Positions 9,340 to 17,595 of a stretch of DNA of 64,000 nt are shown here, piece after piece (positions within the stretch are counted from its first letter, which is position 1; every line of letters starts with the position of its first letter). The stretch comes from Undibacterium pigrum (GTDB lineage Bacteria > Pseudomonadota > Gammaproteobacteria > Burkholderiales > Burkholderiaceae_D). Location of the stretch: contig NZ_QJKB01000001.1 of NCBI RefSeq assembly GCF_003201815.1, positions 124,001 to 188,000 on the forward strand. The letters are read 5' to 3'. The notes under the pieces are model-generated. The model was not told the origin of the DNA and did not search any database. It worked only from the letters and a program-made list of their open reading frames with translations. Both the position numbers and the translations under genes were made by a program.

Positions 9340-9776
9340 ATACAGGAACAATCTTGCTGATAGAAGATAATCCAAGTGACATAGGCTTGACCGAGCGCGC
9401 CTTCAAGAAAAGCCACATCACCAATGATCTGGTGATTGCCCAGGATGGGCAGGAGGGCCTTGATTTTCTATTTTGTCAGGGGGCTTATGCCAGCCGCGAA
9501 GATACTACGCCACCCATGCTGGTATTGCTGGATTTGAAATTGCCCAAAGTCGATGGCCTGGAAGTATTGAGACAGATACGCAATGACCCGCGCACTCACA
9601 GAGTACCAGTGGTAATACTGACTTCCTCACGAGAGGAGCAGGACGTGGCAGCAGGCTATGATCTGGGTGTCAACAGCTACATACGCAAGCCGGTAGATTT
9701 TCAACAGTTTGCCGAAGTGATCAAGCAATTGGGTCTATATTGGCTGGTGATTAACGAAAGTCCTCACCGGCCATAG
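9336..9776 (+). CDS. Single-domain response regulator (Rcp1-like)
   Basis: A 146-residue receiver with no output domain. The acidic pocket is in LLIEDNPSD, the phospho-acceptor Asp is D66 in LVLLDLKLPK, the switch Thr is T96 in ILTSS, and the conserved Lys is K118 in YIRKPV. The loop before beta-3 is longer than in CheY, as in Rcp1-type receivers that pair with phytochrome-like kinases. It overlaps the kinase gene by four bases, so it is almost certainly the cognate receiver. Output is probably by protein-protein contact, perhaps with the kinase/receiver hybrid encoded next. Confidence 0.93.
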   Translation: MNTGTILLIEDNPSDIGLTERAFKKSHITNDLVIAQDGQEGLDFLFCQGAYASREDTTPPMLVLLDLKLPKVDGLEVLRQIRNDPRTHRVPVVILTSSREEQDVAAGYDLGVNSYIRKPVDFQQFAEVIKQLGLYWLVINESPHRP

Positions 9777-9805
9777 CTGGCAGATGAAAATGGAGCAAGC
9801 TTGAC

Positions 9806-11434
9806 ATGGCGACCCCTCTGGCTTTACTGATGGTCGAAGACTCCGATATGGATGCGGAGCTGGTCATGCTATGTCTGCGGCGTGCTGATTTTGATGTCAG
9901 CATGACCCGTGTTGAAACTGCAGAGGAAATGCGCGAGGCCCTGTTGGAAGGTTCCTGGGATGTCATACTCTCTGACTATAATTTACCGCATTTCAATACC
10001 AATGAAGCCCTGGCCTTGCTGAAAGAATCTGGTCTGGATTTGCCTTTCATCGTGGTGTCTGCCGAGCTGGGCGAAAACGCAGCCGTTGCCCTCATGAAGG
10101 CCGGTGCGCATGATTATGTGATGAAAGATAATCTGCTGCGTTTGCCTCCTGCCATCAAGCGTGAAATGAGCGAGGCAGAGCAAAGGCGTGCCCACCGGCT
10201 GGCAGTAGAAGCTTTACGTGAAAGTGAAGAGCGATGGAGCTTCGCTCTTGAAGGTGCAGGTTATGGCGTGTCTGACTGGAACATCAAGACAGGTCATGTG
10301 CTGTACTCAGCATGCTGGGCCAGCATGCATGGTTATGTGGAGGATGAAATTCCACAGACGCTGCGTGGCGGTATGGACTTGATACATCCAGATGAACTGC
10401 CTTTGGTGACCGCAGCACTTCAGGATTATTTTGCCGCCGCCATGCCGCGCTATCACAGTGAACACCGGATACGCTGCAAGGATGGTAGCTGGAAGTGGGT
10501 GATAGACAGAGGCATGATCGTCAGCCGTGATGAGCAAGGTCAGCCCCTGCGCATGATTTGCACGCATGTCGACATCTCTGAGCGCAAACAGGCAGAAGAA
10601 GAATTGCGTATCCTCAATGAGCAACTGGAGCTGCGGGTAGAAGAACGCACGCGGGAATTGCGTCGCGCCATGACCCAGATTATTGAGTCAGAAAAACTCG
10701 CTTCACTGGGCGTGCTGGTAGCCGGTGTCTCGCATGAGCTCAATACGCCTATAGGGAATATGTTGCTGGCTGCCTCATCCCTGGCAGAAAAACTCAATGA
10801 GGTTAGCAAGCTCATCGATACCGGAAAAATGACACGCTCTGGTCTTGTACATGCGCTTGATGAATGTGCCGGCGTCAGTCAGCTGATAGTGCGCAGTGGA
10901 GGGCGGGCCAGTGAATTGATCGACAGCTTCAAACGTGTTTCAGTAGACCAGACCAGCCAGCGCAGGCGTGAATTTGATGTGCGTATGGCGGTGCAGGATA
11001 GTATCAATGCGCTGGGTGGTCAGATCAGTCGTGCTGGTGTCGCTGTCGACAACCGCATACCCGAGGGGGTGAGGATGGATAGTTTTCCTGGTCACCTGGA
11101 ACAGATCGTCAATAATCTCATCATGAATTCGCTGGCGCATGGCTTCGAAGGCTGCGCCAACAAGCATATAGTCATCAATGGACATGCTCATGATGGCCTG
11201 GTTGAATTTGTCTACACAGATGATGGCATTGGTATCCCGGCAGTGTTGCAACATAAGGTATTCGAACCTTTTTATACCACGCGTTTGGGGCAGGGCGGCT
11301 CAGGCCTGGGCTTGTATATAGTCCATAACCTGGTGCAGGGGATATTCAAAGGCAGCGTCAGGCTGGAAAGTGAAGTGAATCAGGGTGTGCGCTTGTATTT
11401 CAGTTTTCCGGCAACGACACCAAGGATGAGCTGA
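9806..11434 (+). CDS. Soluble hybrid: receiver - PAS - histidine kinase
   Basis: A 542-residue cytosolic protein without membrane helices. Its order is an N-terminal receiver (1-125, acceptor Asp D57 in DVILSDYNL), a PAS/PAC domain (about 142-258, ending CTHVDISE), a coiled coil (260-290), HisKA with H310 in GVSHELNTPIGN, and HATPase_c with N-box NNLIMNSLAHG and G-boxes DDGIGI and GGSGLGLYI. The kinase part belongs to the group with the SHELNTP H-box. Its PAS domain is clearly related to that of the kinase two genes upstream (shared WxFALEGAG, RCKDGxWKWV, RGM and CTH/GTH-DIS), which suggests duplication. It lies 29 bases after the single-domain receiver, as the last gene of the cassette. Confidence 0.92.
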   Translation: MATPLALLMVEDSDMDAELVMLCLRRADFDVSMTRVETAEEMREALLEGSWDVILSDYNLPHFNTNEALALLKESGLDLPFIVVSAELGENAAVALMKAGAHDYVMKDNLLRLPPAIKREMSEAEQRRAHRLAVEALRESEERWSFALEGAGYGVSDWNIKTGHVLYSACWASMHGYVEDEIPQTLRGGMDLIHPDELPLVTAALQDYFAAAMPRYHSEHRIRCKDGSWKWVIDRGMIVSRDEQGQPLRMICTHVDISERKQAEEELRILNEQLELRVEERTRELRRAMTQIIESEKLASLGVLVAGVSHELNTPIGNMLLAASSLAEKLNEVSKLIDTGKMTRSGLVHALDECAGVSQLIVRSGGRASELIDSFKRVSVDQTSQRRREFDVRMAVQDSINALGGQISRAGVAVDNRIPEGVRMDSFPGHLEQIVNNLIMNSLAHGFEGCANKHIVINGHAHDGLVEFVYTDDGIGIPAVLQHKVFEPFYTTRLGQGGSGLGLYIVHNLVQGIFKGSVRLESEVNQGVRLYFSFPATTPRMS

Positions 11435-11455
11435 GGATAGTTGATAGTAGCCATG

Positions 11456-11484
11456 ACAGTCTGGTTTATGTCAAACCAGACTGT
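11456..11484. terminator. 12-bp perfect hairpin between convergent genes
   Basis: ACAGTCTGGTTT and its exact reverse complement enclose a five-base loop between the hybrid kinase (+) and the reductase gene (-). No T-run follows on either strand, so it is terminator-like rather than a canonical intrinsic terminator. Confidence 0.6.
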
Positions 11485-11501
11485 GCCACATCGAATGGGC
11501 C

Positions 11502-12527
11502 TTACTCGTCTGCGACCTGCAAAATCAGCTTGCCAAAGTTCTTGCCTTCAAACAGCATCATCAGCGTGTCAGGGAAGGTTTCCAGGCCCTTGACGATATC
11601 TTCGCGTGTCTGGAATTTGCCCTCAGCCATCCATTTACCCATTTCAGCTACTGCTTCACCATAGCGGGCGGCATAATCAAATACCACTATGCCTTCCATA
11701 CGGGCACGGTTCACCAGCAATGACAGGTAATTGGCCGGGCCTTTGACAGGTGTAGTATTGTTGTACTGCGAGATCGCACCGCAAATGATGATGCGTGCTT
11801 TCAGATTGATACGGGTCAGTACGGTATCGAGGATGTCACCACCAACGTTGTCAAAATAAATATCCACGCCATTCGGGCAGTGTTCTTTTAAACCATCTTT
11901 GACTGAACCTGACTTGTAATCTATGCAGGCATCAAAGCCCAGTTCATTGACCACGAAATCACATTTATCCTTGCCACCGGCAATACCAACGACACGGCAA
12001 CCTTTTTGTTTGGCGACCTGGCCTACAGTCTGGCCAACTGCACCGGCGGCACCAGATACCACAACTGTTTCACCTGCTTTTGGTTGGCCAACATCGAGCA
12101 AACCAAAATAAGCTGTCATGCCAGGCATGCCCAGCGCATTCATGAATTTTGGCAAAGGGGCGAGTTTTGGGCTGACCTTGTAAAAGCCCGCCGTTTTATC
12201 GTCTGCCGCACCTACCCAGTATTGCTGCACGCCTGTACCACCAGAAACATAATCACCCACCGCAAATTTGGGGGACTTTGAAGCAATCACCTTGCCTATG
12301 CCACCAGCGCGCATGACCTCATTGATAGCAACCGGGCGGATGTAAGATTTGCCTTCATTCATCCAGCCGCGCATGGCAGGGTCCAGCGAGATATAGATGG
12401 TTTGTACGACGATTTCACCATCCGTGATATCGCGCACTTCTTCTGTTGTGAAGTTCCAGTCGCTATGCTTGGGGTTGCCGACAGGACGGGCGGCGAGGCG
12501 GTATTGTTGATTGCTGAGTGTGCTCAT
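11502..12527 (-). CDS. NADP-dependent oxidoreductase, zinc-independent MDR family (CurA-like)
   Basis: A 341-residue medium-chain reductase that would use NADPH to reduce alpha,beta-unsaturated ketones or aldehydes. It aligns along its length with remembered E. coli CurA (YncB): TIYISLDPAMRGWM, VGDYVSGGTGVQQYW, ALGMPGMTAYFGLLDVGQPKAGE, then the Rossmann motif AAGAVGQTVGQ, and the closing EGKNFGKLILQVA. Structural zinc-ligand cysteines are absent, as expected for this branch. It is monocistronic, diverges from purU across a 260-base gap and is terminated by the hairpin shared with the signalling operon. Confidence 0.92.
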   Translation of the reverse strand: MSTLSNQQYRLAARPVGNPKHSDWNFTTEEVRDITDGEIVVQTIYISLDPAMRGWMNEGKSYIRPVAINEVMRAGGIGKVIASKSPKFAVGDYVSGGTGVQQYWVGAADDKTAGFYKVSPKLAPLPKFMNALGMPGMTAYFGLLDVGQPKAGETVVVSGAAGAVGQTVGQVAKQKGCRVVGIAGGKDKCDFVVNELGFDACIDYKSGSVKDGLKEHCPNGVDIYFDNVGGDILDTVLTRINLKARIIICGAISQYNNTTPVKGPANYLSLLVNRARMEGIVVFDYAARYGEAVAEMGKWMAEGKFQTREDIVKGLETFPDTLMMLFEGKNFGKLILQVADE

Positions 12528-12787
12528 GTTGTCTCCAGAATGTTGTGCTTGGGTTGCTGCTGTCTAAACCAATTTTTTTTGGGTGGGGCTGCCAGAAGAA
12601 CGACTATACACTAATTAGAACGATCGTGCTTTTTGTTGTGATTATTTAATTGAAGATGGATTCTATGAATTATGCGACTGATCATGCGACAATAGACGGT
12701 TAATCTTTAAGCTTTGCAATCAATTTAACGAATTTAATTTGTTTCTGGCCATGGAAAGCAGCAAATCCTGGCCTATACACTGACATC

Positions 12788-13660
12788 ATGAGCATACGAC
12801 CAGAATATATCCTGACTTTATCCTGTCCCGATCAGCGCGGTATCGTGCATAGCGTATCGGGATTTTTAGCCAACCACGGCTGTAATATTATCGATTCTGC
12901 CCAGTTTGGTGATGCACAATCTGCCACTTTCTTCATGCGCGTGCATTTTGCGGTAGAAGATTCCAGTGTCAGCGATGGTGCCCTGCGCGAAGAGTTTGCG
13001 GCTTTGGGTGCGAATATGCAAATGAACTGGCAATTGCATGATGCCCATCACAAGCCGCGCGTCATGCTGATGGTATCCAAGATAGGCCATTGCCTGAATG
13101 ACTTGCTGTTCCGCTACAAGAGCGGTTTGCTGCCTGTAGAAATCAAGGCTATCGTTTCGAATCACACTGATTTTTATCAGTTGGCAGCCAGCTACAATAT
13201 TCCTTTCCACCATCTGCCATTGGCGGCTGGTGCACCGGCAGAAGCCAAGCAGGCGCAGGAACAAAAGGTATTGGATATTGTTGCCAGCAATGATATTGAA
13301 CTGGTGGTACTTGCCCGTTACATGCAGATATTGTCGCCGCAACTATGCGATGCCCTGAAAGGCAAGGCCATCAATATTCACCATTCTTTCCTGCCTAGCT
13401 TCAAGGGAGCCAAGCCTTATTATCAGGCGCATGAGCGTGGCGTTAAACTGATAGGCGCAACAGCGCACTTTGTGACGGGTGATCTGGACGAAGGCCCTAT
13501 CATTGAGCAGGATGTGGAGCGTGTCGATCATTCCATGGAGCCTGAAACCCTGACAGCCATAGGCCGCGATGTAGAATGCGTGGTGCTGGCGCGTGCCGTT
13601 AAATGCTTTGTCGAACATCGCATTTTATTGAATGGTCACAAAACGGTGGTGTTCAAATAA
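12788..13660 (+). CDS. purU: PurU, formyltetrahydrofolate deformylase
   Basis: Hydrolyses 10-formyl-tetrahydrofolate to formate and tetrahydrofolate, balancing one-carbon pools and supplying formate for purine synthesis. The 290 residues show an N-terminal ACT domain (about 6-85; TLSCPDQRGIVHSVSGFL) and a C-terminal formyltransferase domain (about 90-285). The latter carries the conserved catalytic region INIHHSFLPSFKGAKPY and the GDLDEGPIIEQD segment with the active-site Asp. The stop codon TAA shares its last base with the ATG of the next gene (yaeQ), so the two are translationally coupled. Confidence 0.96.
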   Translation: MSIRPEYILTLSCPDQRGIVHSVSGFLANHGCNIIDSAQFGDAQSATFFMRVHFAVEDSSVSDGALREEFAALGANMQMNWQLHDAHHKPRVMLMVSKIGHCLNDLLFRYKSGLLPVEIKAIVSNHTDFYQLAASYNIPFHHLPLAAGAPAEAKQAQEQKVLDIVASNDIELVVLARYMQILSPQLCDALKGKAINIHHSFLPSFKGAKPYYQAHERGVKLIGATAHFVTGDLDEGPIIEQDVERVDHSMEPETLTAIGRDVECVVLARAVKCFVEHRILLNGHKTVVFK

Positions 13661-14202
13661 TGGCACTCAAATCCATCATTTATAAAGCTGACCTGAATAT
13701 CTCGGACATGGACCGTGGCTATTACGCCGACCATAGTCTGACTATCGCCCGTCATCCATCCGAAACCGATGAGCGCATGATGATACGCGTGCTGGCTTTT
13801 GCTATTCATGCGGCCGAGCGTCTGGAATTTGGTAAAGGCATATCCGACACAGAAGAACCTGATATCTGGCTCAAGGATTACACCGACGCCATACAGTTAT
13901 GGATAGAAGTCGGTCAGCCAGATGACCGACGTTTGTTAAAGGCGTGTGGTCGTTCAGAACAAGTCATCGTCTACAGTTTTGCCAGCGCCAGTGACATCTG
14001 GTGGAAAGCAATGAATAGCCGTCTTGACCGCGCCAAGAACCTGCGCGTCATGAACGTGCCTTCAGAGCAAAGCCAGGCACTGGAAAAACTCGCGCAACGC
14101 AATATGCAATTGCAATGCACGATACAGGACGGGCAAATCTGGATGTCTGCCGGAGATGCATCCGTACAGATTGACCTGGAAACGCTGAAAGACTTTGCCT
14201 AA
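13660..14202 (+). CDS. yaeQ: YaeQ family protein
   Basis: A 180-residue homologue of E. coli YaeQ, recognised by MALKSIIYKADLNISDMDRGYY, ARHPSETDERMMIRVLAFA, the DEPD/EEPDIW region, ELGxPDxRR-like EVGQPDDRRLLKACG, and the late TIQDGxIW motif. YaeQ adopts a PD-(D/E)XK nuclease-like fold, but its activity is not established; older work linked it to complementation of RfaH function. The start chosen is the ATG at 13660 that overlaps the purU stop by one base, giving the family-typical N-terminus. A longer in-frame extension inside purU is not credible. Confidence 0.93.
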   Translation: MALKSIIYKADLNISDMDRGYYADHSLTIARHPSETDERMMIRVLAFAIHAAERLEFGKGISDTEEPDIWLKDYTDAIQLWIEVGQPDDRRLLKACGRSEQVIVYSFASASDIWWKAMNSRLDRAKNLRVMNVPSEQSQALEKLAQRNMQLQCTIQDGQIWMSAGDASVQIDLETLKDFA

Positions 14203-14930
14203 TTTGATGTGCCGGATATCTGCGCTGCCTCTGCCCATTGCATGGGTGCGGGCAGTGCAGTGGCACTGAATTCCAGATGCAAGACTCTGCGTTGGCTGGC
14301 ATTCACTGCCTTGTCAGAGGCATGCAAGAGCAGAGGCCTCATCAGCAAGGCATCTCCCGCCTGCATGGTGCAAATGTGCATATCTGCATCACGCGATTTT
14401 TCTATGTACGCATCCAGTTGCTTACCCTTCAGCTTGCCGTGACGATGGCTGCCGGCCAGCACTTTTAAGGCAGCATTCTCGTGATTGGCAGCATCCATGG
14501 CGATGCGCATGGTCAGCATCTGGTCCAGCACCTCAGCAGGTGGTTCGACATGATGCACGCCATTTTTTTGCGTCCATTTGCCGTACCCAGCCAGCTCTGC
14601 TTTTTGACTCACACAAATCGTCATGTCCTGATGCCAGGGAACCAGCCAGTTATGCGCTGCATTTTTATTGAAGTACAGGCTGCGTACAGGTTTCGCCGTA
14701 GATATTCCGGCAGCATCCAGGACTGATATTATTTTCTGCCAGGGCAGTGACCTGGCTATGTCTGGATGGGTTTGCAAAACCTGGCGCACGCCGTAATCAT
14801 TGATGATGGGATGACAGGCTTGCTCTAGCCAGGCCAGTTCAGCCTGATCAAGAAACCTGCGCAAGATGACAAAACCCTGGCTTGCCAGGGTTTGCGAAAT
14901 ACTCTGATAGTCAGCTAATGCCGCGCTCAT
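14199..14930 (-). CDS. Phytanoyl-CoA dioxygenase family (PhyH) Fe(II)/2-oxoglutarate oxygenase
   Basis: A 243-residue cytosolic dioxygenase of the PhyH family, which hydroxylates small organic substrates with 2-oxoglutarate and O2. The iron ligands are visible as H100 and D102 in VPWHQDM and H203 in LLLHAS; the 2-oxoglutarate Arg is R214 in QRRVLHLEF. GSHRHGKLKG is the usual loop before the distal His. The start is set by the ATGA overlap with the preceding carboxylesterase stop and a GGGAAA ribosome site, nine codons shorter than the longest frame. It is the third gene of a coupled trio (YdjM-like, esterase, PhyH). Substrate is unknown. Its end overlaps by four bases the convergent yaeQ end. 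Confidence 0.87.
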   Translation of the reverse strand: MSAALADYQSISQTLASQGFVILRRFLDQAELAWLEQACHPIINDYGVRQVLQTHPDIARSLPWQKIISVLDAAGISTAKPVRSLYFNKNAAHNWLVPWHQDMTICVSQKAELAGYGKWTQKNGVHHVEPPAEVLDQMLTMRIAMDAANHENAALKVLAGSHRHGKLKGKQLDAYIEKSRDADMHICTMQAGDALLMRPLLLHASDKAVNASQRRVLHLEFSATALPAPMQWAEAAQISGTSN

Positions 14931-15604
14931 TTTCCCTGCAAGACTTTTTTCAGCCACTGACTGATGTCAGTCAGTTCTTCCTGGCAGACTTGATGTGCCA
15001 TCAGATATTCATGCCAGTCTACCTGGTAGCCTGATGCTAGCAAAAGATCGCGCGATTCTTTGGCGCGTTGAATTTGAATAACGTCGTCCACCTGGCCGTG
15101 CGCCTGAAAGATGGGAGTTTCTATATTCGCTTCATGCCGTTCTGTTGTCAGCAAATTACGCAGTGGCAAATAGCCTGACAGACAGAGCAAGCCCGCCAGT
15201 TTTTCAGGATAACGCAGACCGGTTTGCAAGGTCATTGCACAGCCCTGAGAGAAACCTGCGAGGATAATATGATCTGATGGAATGCCACGGGCATTTTCCC
15301 TGGCAATCAATTGTTCTATGCGTTTTTGTGATGCACGCAAACCATTTTCATCTTCACGTGCAGCCAGGTCTTTGCCAAGTATGTCATACCATGCGCGCAT
15401 GACATAACGATCATAAAAAGTGATAGGCATCGTTGGCGCAGTGGGGAAAACAAACCGTATGCCAGGGCAGTTTTCCAAATCGAGTTCCCTGACTATCGAC
15501 AGGAAGTCATTGCCGTCCGCGCCCAGGCCATGCATCCAGATAATGGCAACACTTGGGTTTGCTGCGGTTTCTCTTTCTACAGTCGCTAAGATATCTTGTG
15601 TCAT
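14927..15604 (-). CDS. Alpha/beta hydrolase, phospholipase/carboxylesterase family
   Basis: A 225-residue serine hydrolase of the carboxylesterase II / acyl-protein thioesterase-like group. The oxyanion and entry motif is IIWMHGLGADGNDF, the nucleophile Ser is S119 in GFSQG, and the acid is D173 in HGQVDDV. The His is H204 in MAHQVC, where most relatives have MGHQVC. Substrates would be short-chain esters. The ATG at 15604 overlaps the upstream gene's TGA (ATGA) and gives the normal MTQ... start, whereas the longest open frame begins inside the upstream gene. It is coupled downstream to PhyH in the same way. Confidence 0.92.
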   Translation of the reverse strand: MTQDILATVERETAANPSVAIIWMHGLGADGNDFLSIVRELDLENCPGIRFVFPTAPTMPITFYDRYVMRAWYDILGKDLAAREDENGLRASQKRIEQLIARENARGIPSDHIILAGFSQGCAMTLQTGLRYPEKLAGLLCLSGYLPLRNLLTTERHEANIETPIFQAHGQVDDVIQIQRAKESRDLLLASGYQVDWHEYLMAHQVCQEELTDISQWLKKVLQGK

Positions 15605-16149
15605 GATGATTTTTGTGAGGATGAAGAATAAGTAGCCAGTTTGACGGATAGCACCAGCAAGCTGCACGGTAACCAGACTGTCAATAATTCGGATTGTATT
15701 ACACGCCAGCCACGCGCTGTCAGAAAGCGATTTACGCCTATAGGCGATACCTGAATGAATTGCCAGGGGAAGAAATAGCGTTCTTCAGTCAATGGCCAAA
15801 AAAATTCCACGCCCAGTCCACCGGTTGTCAGCGCATCGAGCAGGCCGTGCGACAAGGTAGAAAACGCGATGAACAGCCAGCAAACCAGAATAGAGCTACG
15901 CAAGCGCGTATGAAATATGCTGGCCATGCTGGCGACCAGCATGGCAAACACGATGGAGTGACTAAAGCCGCGGTGACCAAAGGCTGAATCGTAAGCAATG
16001 CCAAGCTTGAAACTAATCACATCCAGATCTGGCAGGATTGCTGCCAGCATGCCTGTTAGCACGAGAGGCCAGGGCAGGCGTTTTTGCCCTAGTCCTAGCA
16101 TCAAGCCCAAAGTCAGTGGTACAACAGGATGCGTCAGTATGGTCGCCAT
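15601..16149 (-). CDS. YdjM-family membrane-bound metal-dependent hydrolase
   Basis: A 182-residue inner-membrane protein with about four hydrophobic helices, belonging to the YdjM / LexA-regulated membrane hydrolase family. Conserved polar motifs that could bind metal are THPVVPL near the N-terminus, ILPDLDVI (Asp pair), the central HRGFSHS, and FSTLSHGLLDALTTGG. These motifs define the family, whose enzymatic activity has not been settled. It is first in an ATGA-coupled trio with the esterase and PhyH dioxygenase and starts 21 bases downstream of the mog stop, so transcription may continue from darP-mog. Confidence 0.87.
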   Translation of the reverse strand: MATILTHPVVPLTLGLMLGLGQKRLPWPLVLTGMLAAILPDLDVISFKLGIAYDSAFGHRGFSHSIVFAMLVASMASIFHTRLRSSILVCWLFIAFSTLSHGLLDALTTGGLGVEFFWPLTEERYFFPWQFIQVSPIGVNRFLTARGWRVIQSELLTVWLPCSLLVLSVKLATYSSSSQKSS

Positions 16150-16170
16150 CGCAATCGTATTTTTTGCAGT

Positions 16171-16791
16171 TCAGGCAGATGGGGTTTTGGCGCGTATCGC
16201 GTTTTTAGGGCGAAAAGCCTTGCAGACGCAGTCATCCGTTTCTATGTACGGGCCGCCTATCAAATCCACGCAATACGGTACAGCTGCGAAAATACCGGCA
16301 ACTACTTGCTGGCCTTCTGCATCTTTCAAGCCTTCCAGGGTTTCCTTGATGGATTTGGGCTGGCCTGGCAGATTTAAAATTAATGCCGCATGATCCGGCG
16401 TTTCGCGTATCACGGCGACCTGGCGTGACAAAATGGCAGTTGGTACAAATTTCAGGCTGATCTGGCGCATTTGCTCGCCAAAACCTGGCATTTCCTTGGT
16501 GGCGACTGCCAGTGTGGCTTCGGGTGTCACATCGCGCCTGGATGGGCCGGTGCCGCCAGTGGTGATAACGAGATGACATTGCTCGTCGTCCACCAGGGCG
16601 ATCAAAGCCTGCTCTATGGCCGCGCGCTCATCCGGGATCAGGCGTGTCACCATCTCCCATGGGCTGGTGAGTGCTTTGCCAAACCATTCCTGCAAGGCGG
16701 GCAAACCCTGGTCCTGATAAATACCGGCAGAGGCGCGGTCTGAGATTGATACCAGGCCTATTTTGAGTTTTTCGCCATCTGCTACGGTCAT
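16171..16791 (-). CDS. mog: Mog, molybdopterin adenylyltransferase
   Basis: Adenylylates molybdopterin before molybdenum insertion in molybdenum cofactor biosynthesis. The protein (206 residues from this start) follows the remembered E. coli MogA closely: KIGLVSISDRASAGIYQD, the nucleotide-binding TTGGTGPSRRDVTPEAT, EMPGFGEQMRQISLKFVPTAILSRQ, and LNLPGQPKSIKE. The start at 16791 gives MTVADGEKLKIGLVSIS, the usual N-terminus, ten bases after the darP stop. An alternative ATG at 16812 overlaps darP and would add seven residues. It sits in a darP-mog pair on the minus strand; pairing with darP is common in related bacteria. Confidence 0.94.
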   Translation of the reverse strand: MTVADGEKLKIGLVSISDRASAGIYQDQGLPALQEWFGKALTSPWEMVTRLIPDERAAIEQALIALVDDEQCHLVITTGGTGPSRRDVTPEATLAVATKEMPGFGEQMRQISLKFVPTAILSRQVAVIRETPDHAALILNLPGQPKSIKETLEGLKDAEGQQVVAGIFAAVPYCVDLIGGPYIETDDCVCKAFRPKNAIRAKTPSA

Positions 16792-16801
16792 TTGTTCAGG
16801 C

Positions 16802-17416
16802 TCACTTGTCATCAAACTCATCGTCTTCTTCATCCAGGTCTGCGTCATCCGCTTCGTCAGCATTGGCTGCAGCTTTGGATTTTTGCAAATCTTTCAAAAT
16901 CTGGAAGATTTCGCGATAAGCCTTCGGTGGCTTGTTTTCAGCCTGTTCTTTGCGCGCATTACGTATCATGGTGCGCAATTGCTGTACGTCGAGCTGAGGG
17001 TGTTCAGCCATCAACTCAGTCAGGGCATTGTCATCTGCCAGCAATTTGTCGCGACGGCGTTCCAGCGCATGCATGGCTGCAGTCTCGGCCTTGGATGCAC
17101 CTTTCCAGCTGTCTATGGTTTTCTGGATCAGGGCGATTTCTTCTTCATCCAGGGTACGCATTTTCTTGCCTACGTACTGCATCTGGCGACGACGGCCTTC
17201 ATGGTCCTTGATTTGCTGGCATTCAAGAATGGCGTCACGCACATCTTCTGGCATGGGTACGCGCTTGACGCGTTCACGCGGCTGCTCAACCAATTCCTGC
17301 CCCAATTTCTGCAAGGCGGTCATCTCGCGCTTTAATTGTGACTTGGAAGGACGCTCGTATTCTGGTTCGAACTCACTGGACTGGTAGCCACATGAGCCAC
17401 GATTTGGATTTGGCAT
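16802..17416 (-). CDS. darP: DarP (YjgA, DUF615), dual-action ribosomal maturation protein
   Basis: A 204-residue, highly charged and mostly alpha-helical protein of the YjgA/DUF615 family, shown in E. coli to help late assembly of the 50S ribosomal subunit. Typical segments are YERPSKSQLKREMTALQKLGQELV, RLPMPEDVRDAI-like RVPMPEDVRDAI, RRRQMQYVGKKMR, and LRTMIRNARKEQ. The tail is a run of Asp/Glu, more acidic than the E. coli protein. It is transcribed divergently from pmbA, an arrangement conserved across many proteobacteria. Confidence 0.95.
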   Translation of the reverse strand: MPNPNRGSCGYQSSEFEPEYERPSKSQLKREMTALQKLGQELVEQPRERVKRVPMPEDVRDAILECQQIKDHEGRRRQMQYVGKKMRTLDEEEIALIQKTIDSWKGASKAETAAMHALERRRDKLLADDNALTELMAEHPQLDVQQLRTMIRNARKEQAENKPPKAYREIFQILKDLQKSKAAANADEADDADLDEEDDEFDDK

Positions 17417-17595
17417 AATTCTGCGCCTTTACTATTAACTTAATGAAACGGCTGCTATGATACCCTTTTTAGCTTGGAATTACCTAAAATCAAGCCCGGA
17501 TTGCACCTGGTATGGTGTGAATTAAGGTAAATGATTAGGATATTTCCATTTAGCCTTTTAGTTCAGACTCACACTGACCCAGATAGAACCCATTC

